From Neocallimastix lanati (nom. inval.) (taxonomy: Eukaryota; Neocallimastigomycota; Neocallimastigomycetes; Neocallimastigales; Neocallimastigaceae): a DNA stretch of 64,000 nucleotides. The notes under the pieces were generated by a model. That model did not search any database and was not told the origin of the DNA. It worked only from the letters and a program-made list of their open reading frames with translations. Position 1 is the stretch's first letter; every line of letters begins with the position of its first letter. Shown here piece after piece: positions 54,745-64,000 of the stretch. The translations under genes and the position numbers were made by a program. The DNA lies in assembly GCA_016946835.1 (NCBI GenBank), contig JACVTC010000038.1, positions 1,080,001 through 1,144,000 of the forward strand, read 5' to 3'.

Positions 54745-55533
54745 TATTGGATACTGATTTTAAATAATAAAATATAATTTTATTTTTTATATTTATATAT
54801 ATATATATTATATATTATATATTATATATTATATATTTTATTTTTATTCTTATTTTAACTTTTTGTTATAATAATTAATAATATATAATTTCTTTTTCTT
54901 TTTCCTTTTTTTTTTTTTTTTTTGTTTTGTTTTGTTTATTGCAGTGGTTTGAATAGAATAACAAATAGGAATTGAGAATGAAGAGCTCACCCACCCTAAA
55001 CTTTGCAAAAATAAACTTTAAATTAAAAATAATTAATAAATTAAAAAAAAAAAAAAAAATAAAAATAATAAAAAAAAAAAAAAAAACTAATTAAATAATT
55101 TAGTTTTATTATTTTATTTGATAACAATTAATAATTAATAATAATTAATTATATATAACTAATATTAATATTATTATTAATTTAAAGTTTATTAGCCATG
55201 TCTCAATACATACTGTAAATATAAAATTACTTTTTTTTTGTTTCTTTGTAAATGTAGTTGTAATTGTATTTTCAACATTTTATTTTATTATATTTTATAA
55301 TTAACTATTGTGTATATAGTCAATTTTTATAATTTTTATGTAATTCATATATTTTAAAGTAGTAAAAATAACAATTATATAAATAATTAAATATTATACA
55401 AAAATAAAATATAATAAAAAATATAAAATATTAAAAGTATATATATAATAAATATTTAAATCCTTATTAATTATATTTATATATATATTTTAAAAAAGTA
55501 AAGAAATATTTAGTTTAAAGTTTATTATGCTTC
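54745..55533. other. Upstream region of the zinc protein and intergenic DNA
   Basis: A slightly GC-richer stretch at 54943-55010 (GCAGTGGTTTGAATAG, GAAGAGCTCACCCACCC) 200-270 bp upstream of the zinc-protein ATG may hold its promoter. The rest is AT-rich with poly-A runs. Confidence 0.45.
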
Positions 55534-55642
55534 TTTTTTTTTTTTTTTTTTTTCCGGTGTGTACCACCCTTGGTTTCAGCCCCCCATCAAAGTTAGTAGG
55601 AATTTTGAGGTAGTAACACACTTCCATATTGGTAGATATGAA
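55534..55642 (-). mobile_element. Short retroposon, 5'-truncated copy of the GTGTGTACCGCCC family
   Basis: A T run at 55534-55553 (an A-tail on the minus strand) is followed by GGTGTGTACCACCCTTGG, TTTCAGCCCCCC, GTAGGAATTTTGAGGTAGT and CACACTTCCATATTGG. These align phrase by phrase with the reverse complement of 14848-14988. Similarity stops near GTAGATATGAATC. No target duplication could be identified. Confidence 0.75.
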
Positions 55643-57484
55643 TCATCAATAAAAAATTTAGATAAAATATTATAACTATTTAAATATATATAATAATTAT
55701 TTTAACTATTGATATTACTGAACTACACTGATACATGTATTGAAATAAGTTTTTATGTATTAAAATATGTATTGAAATAAGTTTTTTATGTATTAAAATA
55801 TGTATTTAGATATATTTTTATGTATTGATATTTATATATATATAGATTTATATTTTTTTATATAATTATATATTTATATAGCTAGATTTCTATATAATTT
55901 TTATATTTATATATTTATATATATTTATGATATAAAAAATAATCATCTTATTTAAATTATTTTAAATTACTTTTAAATACTAAATAAGATTTTAGAAATT
56001 TTTAAATTTTTAAACTCTTAATTTATTTTTAAACTTTTAATTTATTTATTAATTATTATGTAGAAAAAAAAAAAAATTTAAAATAAATTTGGTTAAATTT
56101 TGTGGTGAATTTGATAACCAAATGTTAAAAAAAACAATACATGTAATAAATAAAAAAAGAAAAAGAAAAAATAAGAAATGAAAAAATCAAAGAAAAATTA
56201 AAAAAAATTTTATTAAAAAGATTTAATATAAACTTTATGTTTTATAATTTTAATATTAAATATTATTATTATTATTTTTTTAATTAATTCATATGTATTA
56301 TTATGACCAAAAACGGAATGTTTTATTGGAGGTTTTAATTAAAATTTCCTTAAATAAAAATTATCATATTATGTATACAACTAAAAAAGTATTGGCTATC
56401 AGATGGAAGTAATTTTCATTAACTATTTACATTTCATAAAATATATACCATATACTATATATAATAATATATGATAAATAAAACATATCAAATTATATCA
56501 AATGATATATAATAATATAAAATTAAGTTTTAATTAATATAAATTAAATAATAAATAATAACTAATAAATAATAATAAAATAATAAATAAATAAATATTA
56601 ATAATATAATAAATAAATAAATAAATAAATAAATAAATTAATAATAATTAAATAATTAAATAATATATAATATATAATAAATAATAAATAATTGAATAAT
56701 AAATATTAAATATTAAATAATAAAAAGAAGTATTTATTAATAAATAATAAATAATAAATAATTGAATAATAATAATAATAATAATAATAATTAATAATTA
56801 ATAATTAATAATTAATTTTTATATTGTGATTGATGATGATAATGTGATAAATGACTATTATTTGTATTTATTTATTTTTTATTATAGTTATTAATCATTA
56901 ATTAATATGTTGAGGATCATTATACTATAATAATAAATATTGCTAAAATCTGTGTAATACTACTCATTATAAGATAATAACTATCAATTTGAAATTTAAT
57001 TTAATTTAATTAATAATAATAGTAATTTAATAAAAAAAAAAGAAGTTTACAAAAAAAATAAAAAAAAAAAAAAATAAAAAAATGATACAAATGAATAGAA
57101 TATTTAAGAAGTTGATCTAAATTAGTATTAATCTATTACTATTTATTATTTAATATTATTATATAAAATATTTATATAACTATTTTTTTTTTATTATATG
57201 GTTCATATTCTAAATCCAATATTTGTAATATATATATGAATGTAAATGTGAATTTATTTTCATTCCAAATTGTTCAATTAGTCATCAAACCAAAAAATGA
57301 AAAAAAAAAAAAAAAAAAAACGTAAACTTAATAACTATTGTTATTAGGATTAGTTAAAATGATAATAAAAATAGAAAATAAAATAGAAAAATAGATAAAA
57401 AAAAAAATTCAGATTTAAGGAGAAGATATTTCATTTTATGTCTTGAAAAAAAAATTCATTTAAAGTCATCTATAAATATTAATA

Positions 57485-57640
57485 AATGTTTTTTATTTTA
57501 TTTTATTTTATTTATTTTATTTTATTTTATTCTATTCAATCTGTACTTTAATTACATTCAATATTCTACTATTCATTTTATTTTATTTTATTTTATTTTA
57601 TTTTATTTTACTTTATTTTATTTTATTTTATTTTATTTTT
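57485..57640 (+). repeat. Dispersed minisatellite unit (TTCAATCTGTACTTTA)
   Basis: TTCAATCTGTACTTTAATTA followed by CATTCAATATTCTACTATTC, embedded in (TTTTA)n. Same unit and orientation as the array at 2560-2940. Confidence 0.8.
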
Positions 57641-60600
57641 AGTCGTTTCAAAAAAAAAAAAAAAAATTCTTTTTTTAATATCTATTATTTTACACAGAAA
57701 TTTTTATATTTTTCTATATACTTTTATTATTATATTATGCGTAATAAATTTATTTATAGGAAGTAGTTAATATTTAATACTTATTATTATTGATCATTTC
57801 TTATTTATTAATAAATACTCTTTTTATTATTTATTATTAATTATTCAATTTTCTATTTATTTATTATTCAATCATTTATTATTTGTAGTTTTATACTTTT
57901 CTACATAGTATAGGAAGTATTGTAGGAAATGTATTGAATTTGTTATCGACTAATTATTGGAAAAATAATTTTATTGAATGAATATTATAAAATATATATA
58001 TAAATATAAATATTTATATTTTATATTATTTTATAAGTAATAAAATTCTAAATTAATAATATATATATAAAAAAAATATACAATTTAATATGGAATTTAC
58101 AAATAAAATATAATTAAATACAAAAAATAATAACTATTGAATTTTTTTCTTTCTTTTCTTTCTTTTTATTTAAATATTTAAATATTTAAATATGTTTTAT
58201 ACCATTAATAATTATCCACAAAAGTCTTTACTTATTTATGTTTATATGTATTAATATTATAAAACTTAAAAAAATAAAAATTAAAATTAAAATTAAAATT
58301 AAAAAAAAAAAATATTATATATATATTTATTTTATCCATTTTTTTACTTCTTTGGTTATTCTTTCTTTATTTTTATATTTCTTTATTTTATATTAATTTA
58401 TTTATTTTTATATTAATTTATTTATTTTTATATTTATTTATTTTTATATTTATTTATTTATTTTATATACATATATTTATTTTTAATTTTTCAAAAGACC
58501 GCAAAAAAACAGGAAAAATAAAAACTTTTTTTAATTATTATTTTTATTTTAATTATTTTTATTTTATTTTAATTATTATTTCTATTTTAATTATTATTTT
58601 TATTTTAATTATTTTTAAGTTAGTGATTATTGTAAAATTTCATTTTTATATTTATTTTCATTCTTTTTTTCCTACTTATTCTTGTTCTTTTTTTTTCATT
58701 TTATTCTTATTCTTTCCATTATAATATGTAAAACTCCAATATAAATATGAATATTAATGAAATGATTCCTTCTGTTCTATAAATTATGGAATAATACTAA
58801 TTATTAATAAAAATAAAATAAAATAAAATAACCATTCAAAGAGTTCATTGGTAGATCTTTTGCAACCATTGAATTCATCATTAAAAGTAAACAATATCCT
58901 TTTCTTTTTTCTTTTTCTTTTTTGAATAAATGAATGAATAAATAATAAATTAATAAATAAATATCTATCATTAAATAAATGAATATATAAATAAGTAAAT
59001 AAATAAAATAGATAGAATTTTCGTTTTTTTGTATTATTTAATATTTTCATTAATATTAAATAATATAAATTTAAATAAATATTAAATTTTCTTTTTTTTT
59101 TTTTTATTTCTTTTTTAGCTCTTGACCGTTTCTTTCTATATTAATAGATTTAATAATAAAATTTGTTTTATTCAAAAAGTATACAATTTAATATATATCA
59201 ATGCATATATTAACATTATATTGTAATTTAATATCATTTTAAATTTAAATAAAATCTTTTTTTAAAATTTTCCATTTTTTCCTTTATTTAAAATTTATTT
59301 AAAATTTATTTAATTTATTTATTTATTTTTTTTTCAACCATTGAAAATTCAAATTTCTTATTTGTTGCTTCAAAAAAATAACAAAAATAACAAAAAAAAA
59401 ATTATTTTTATATATTATAATAATTATCTCCTATTTCATAATAAGAATTATGTAGTAGTAGGAGATAATTCTCTTTTTTTTTTTTTTTTTTTATTTCTTT
59501 TAATGGTATATAAATATCTCAACTCTAACTCTAAATTTTATTAATTAATAAAATATTATAAAACAAAAAGACTTTTAATTTTTATTTAATTCATTGTTGT
59601 TTCTAAAAGTAAACGAATAAATATATAAATAATAAATAAATAAATAAATAAATGATGGACAATAAAATAAAATAATTAATAAAAATGTATATAAATAAAT
59701 GTATATATAAATATAAATATATAAATAAGTAAATATATAGTTAAATATAAAATATGTAAATGTATAAATAAATATGTATATAAATAAATTAATAAAGATA
59801 ATACTAAATAAATAGTAAATAAATAATTTAATAATAAATAAATAAATAACTAATGGACAATAGAATAACTCCATAAATTGAAAAGTTGATGGTTTTAATT
59901 AATAATAAAATGAATAAACTAATTTTTAATTAATAATAAAGTTTATAATAAATAAATGAAGTAAGGCTAATTTTTTAAATTTAATTTATTTTATATTTTA
60001 TAGAGTTGAAAAGTTTATTTAATAATAAATTAATAAATATAGGATTCTATAATAAAATAAAATATAATGTAAGTAATTGATAATGCATATGAAACTTCTA
60101 ATATATTTAATATATTAGTGAGAAAATTTTATATATTATAATTATATTCATTAATATGCTTTATTTATATAATAGAATATAATGAATTATAGGATTTAAT
60201 ACTATTTATGATTTTTGATATTAAAAAAAAAAGTTTTTAAATAATTTTATATATAAAAAAAAAAAATTAAATTTATTAAATATTAATAATAATAATAATA
60301 ATAATAATAAGAATAAATAATAAATAATAATAATAATTAAGTAAATAATAATAAATAATTAAATAATAAATAATAATAGATAATCTATTAATAAAAATTA
60401 AATAGAATTAATTATATTTACCCATTTATCATTATCATAATTGGAATGTCATCCATTACCATAAAATAGATAATAAAAGAAAAATGAAAAATAAAAAAAA
60501 AAAAAATTTAAATAATTAAATAATAATAGTGATAATAATAATAATAATCAAATAATAATTAAATAATAGTTTTAACAATAATATTTAAATAATAAATAAT

Positions 60601-61227
60601 TAAATAATAATAATTAAATATTAGTTTTAATATTAATAATTAAATAATAGTTATAATAATAAATAATTAATAACAATAATAATATTTAAATAATAAATCA
60701 TATCATAATCATAATTAATAACTATATTTGATAATTATAATATAAAGTATTAAACTTTTTTTTTTCTTTTAAAAAATATTATTTTCAATAAAAAAGAAAG
60801 ATTCATGGTGTTAAAGTTTGATTATATATTCATTTGGATATAAATATAATAATAAATATAGATATAAAAATTTTATTTTAATAAATCATTTACATAGATT
60901 ATTAACTGTAATTAATAGTTAATTCTTAAATTCTTAAAAGTTCATCTTCATCTAAAATATGATAATAATAAAATAGGAATATTTTTATATTAAAATTGAG
61001 ATTTATATATTTAAAATTATAAAAAAATACATAAAAAAAAAAACATTTTATATAACTATTTAAGAAAAGTAATTAATTTTAATAATATTGGTAATAAATT
61101 ATAACAATTGAGTTTAATGTTAAAAGTAGTTTTTTTTTCCTGTTAATTTAAAAGGATAAATATTTTATTAGAGAAAAAAGCTAACTTTATCTTTACTACA
61201 ATGTTTTATAACTAATGAATATGAGTA

Positions 61228-61436
<209 letters not shown>

Positions 61437-62939
61437 ATCACAATTATAGTATAACCTAATATTAATTAAATATATTTATTTAAATTAAATCTATATAAAT
61501 TGATGATCAATTGTTAATATATGAACAACAATTCAATTTAATACAATTATTAATATTTAATAAATAAATTTAATATAAATGATTCAAATAATAATAAGAA
61601 TAAAATAAAAACAACAAAAAAAAAAAAAATTTTTTTTTAATTATTTTTAATCTTTTTATTTTTTATTATAAACTTTTTTTTCTTTTTTTTTTTTTTTTTT
61701 TTATTTATATATAAATTAAATAAAAAAAAAAAATAAAATTTTCATATATGCATTTACTATTTGCATATTTTTAATTTCTTATTTAATCTTCCTCCTTTTT
61801 TTTTTTTTTTTTTTTTGATAAAACATGTTTTTTTTTGTAAATAATTTAAAATAATATTGAAAAATGATAATAATATTTTAAAATTTATTATTTATTTTAT
61901 ATAATAATTAATATAATAAAACGGTCAATATAATCCAAATCTTTATATTACGCATAAACCGCAAAATTATAACAGAGAAGATTATTTAAAAATTTGGTCA
62001 AATTTAAACTATTATTTCTTCAAAAGAAATAAACATTTGATCTAAATAATCAATAAAAAAATATTTATTTAAATACAATACCAAAAAATAGAACAATTAA
62101 AACAAATACTAAAAGTTTAAAAAAAAAAATAATAATTATAATAATAATAATAATAATAATAAAATACAAATAATATAAAGTTTAATATTTAACGGAACGT
62201 TAATAAAAAAGGAAATTTAGTATTTTTAATATAATAAAAATTTCATCAACCTTTTTATTTTAAGTAATATCTAAATAAATGTATTTATAAGAAAGTTCTT
62301 TAAACTCTCTTGTAAAAAAAAAAAAAAAATAATATAAACGGTTGTTTGTATTATAAAGTCGACATATTAATCACTAAATAGTATAAAATCAAATTTCGTA
62401 CTATTTTATTATTAAATATTTAATTTAAAAGATATCTATACTAAAAGAAAAAAACCAATATATTTGTTTGAAAATTATTTTACCTATTTATTAAAATTCT
62501 TTTATTCTGTTCTTTATACATGTGAATATTACTATTATAATTAATATATACAATATACAATATATATAATCAAATAATAAAAAGAAAATTAACAAAAACC
62601 TATAGTTAAAAACAAATATATATATACTACAATTTATTTTATACAATAATTAAAAAAAAAAAAAAAAGAGAAAATTTTCTGTATATACCATTGATATAAC
62701 TTTATTTAATTTATATATTTTTTCTATTATATTTTAATTCAATACTCAAAATTAAATATAATATATTAAATAATAATAATTTTAAATTTTATTCATTTTA
62801 TTTTATTTTATTAATATTTTTTTGGAGTTAATATATATATATTTATTAAATAATATTTATTAAATAATATTTACATTTAATTAATAATTGAAAAATAAAA
62901 TAAAATAAAATAAAATAGAACGAAAAAAAAAAAAAAAAA

Positions 62940-64000
62940 ATGAGTAATTCTTTTCTTTCTGCAAGCTCAATTCCTGGTGGTTTATTACCATCACCATCAG
63001 CCAATTTATTTGAAAGATCAATAGGAACTCTTCTTTCTACTTTTAGACATAGTGTCGCTGATTCGGTAAATACTGATGCCAATAATGTAATAGCTTATCA
63101 ACAACAACCTTTTCAACAAGCCGCACCACAGGCTTCCTATCAATACTCACAAACTGCAACAGTAAATAATGTTAATAATATGGTTATAGGTCCTACTGGC
63201 GCAATACAAAATTCAGGAATTATACCTATGTCAAGTAATCATAAAAGTGTTAAGAAGACAACATTGTATGGAGAAATGATGGCTGTAAAACTTGAAAAAG
63301 AAAATAAAACTGGTGGTAATTTAGTACTTCCAACTTCTACCACTTATACTAATATAAATTTATCAGCTCCTACTGCTGGTGTTCCAAGTCAAAATTATAC
63401 CAATGAAAGTATAAAGCCAACAGTTACGGCTTCTTCGTCAACCAATAATAATACTTTTCAAATACCTCCTCCTGTGAATGTGAATATACCATCTCAAATT
63501 ACTTTACAATCAAACTATCCTGCCCCTCCTCAAACAGGAGCAGCCGTTGCTCAACCCTCTGTTATCATCGCTTCTCAAAATAATCAACAAATTCAAAATG
63601 TTACCGTACAAAATCCTGTTACGGGTACCTATCAAAATATATCCTATCAACAACAACCAACAAATATTTCAATAGGGTCAAATTATCCTCAACAAACTCT
63701 AAATAAAGTAAATCCTTCTCCATCTTCTAATAATAATACACAGGGTCAAATCTATCCAACCCCTATTCAAATTCCTTCCATTCAACAAAATATAAATACA
63801 ACCAATTTTCAAGTTCCAGCCCCTCAACCACCACCACCTCCACCACCACCTCCACCAACACAAGTACAAGCAACACTTCCTCCTCAAATCAATACCTCCA
63901 TTTCAAATTCATCCTCCTCACAACCCCAACCTCAACAACAAATATCAAATCAAAAAATGGAAGAAAATACAAATTTACTTTCGAATCATTTACAACAAAA
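62940..64000 (+). CDS. Q/N/P-rich disordered protein, 5' part, runs off the window
   Basis: An open frame from the ATG at 62940 to the last base, 353 complete codons with no stop, begins MSNSFLSASSIPGGLLPSPS. The first 35 residues (ANLFERSIGTLLSTFRHSVA) could form an amphipathic helix. A short conserved-looking block, HKSVKKTTLYGEMMAVKLEK, lies at about residues 101-120. The rest is Gln/Asn/Ser/Pro-rich, with a run of about ten prolines near residue 300 (63829-63858) and QPQPQQQ after it. Codon use and GC content are clearly coding. Such composition is common in transcription regulators and RNA-binding or endocytic adaptors; no domain is recognised in the visible part, so the function is unknown. 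Confidence 0.85.
   Translation, partial: MSNSFLSASSIPGGLLPSPSANLFERSIGTLLSTFRHSVADSVNTDANNVIAYQQQPFQQAAPQASYQYSQTATVNNVNNMVIGPTGAIQNSGIIPMSSNHKSVKKTTLYGEMMAVKLEKENKTGGNLVLPTSTTYTNINLSAPTAGVPSQNYTNESIKPTVTASSSTNNNTFQIPPPVNVNIPSQITLQSNYPAPPQTGAAVAQPSVIIASQNNQQIQNVTVQNPVTGTYQNISYQQQPTNISIGSNYPQQTLNKVNPSPSSNNNTQGQIYPTPIQIPSIQQNINTTNFQVPAPQPPPPPPPPPPTQVQATLPPQINTSISNSSSSQPQPQQQISNQKMEENTNLLSNHLQQ

Noticed and set aside
58784-59050. Minus-strand 88-codon ORF
   Set aside because: It reads mixed homopolymers and YLF-type repeats; only a few codons look non-random, with no recognisable motif.

Overview
The window is extremely AT-rich eukaryotic nuclear DNA, with long A/T homopolymers, AAT and AAAT microsatellites, and compact coding islands carrying GT-AG introns. 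A secreted esterase ending in two fungal dockerins (CBM10-type, around residues 310-387 of the gene at 32396-33583) points to an anaerobic gut fungus (Neocallimastigomycota). Two relics of a pectin-degrading PL4 lyase and a long, intron-broken housekeeping gene fit that assignment. The species cannot be fixed from the sequence.

Layout. 1-1329: 3' part of a TOM70-like mitochondrial import receptor. 3.1-5.5 kb: a dead MULE transposase followed by a MITE (4933-5460) with a 5-bp target-site duplication. 6.0-10.9 kb: a complete 18-exon NUP84/NUP107 gene on the minus strand, rebuilt here exon by exon (743 codons plus stop). 10.9-18.8 kb: AT-rich intergenic DNA with diverged repeats and a 141-bp retroposon with a 14-bp duplication. 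18.8-21.9 kb: a CDC25-type phosphatase with a 13-nt first exon. 23.5-31.7 kb: a retroelement cluster with two 5'-truncated LINEs in opposite orientation, a third LINE fossil split by a 514-bp retroposon, and an unrecognised duplicated coding-like fragment. 32.4-33.6 kb: the dockerin-bearing acetyl esterase. 40.0-40.5 kb: a tRNA-derived SINE with a 12-bp duplication, sitting in a MITE relic. 42.1-51.2 kb: an inverted pair of PL4 rhamnogalacturonan lyase pseudogenes flanking a 3-kb island of different base composition. That island encodes what looks like the C-terminal half of a large serine recombinase without a catalytic domain. 54.4-54.7 kb: a small four-CxxC zinc protein. 62.9 kb to the end: a Q/P/N-rich protein that runs off the window.

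Housekeeping genes (protein import, nuclear pore, cell cycle) are interleaved with secreted plant-cell-wall enzymes; no operon-like or pathway grouping is visible. The most unusual part is 42-51 kb: two independently broken lyase copies facing outwards around an orphan recombinase-like ORF. Next in interest are the short retroposon families, whose target duplications can be read directly.
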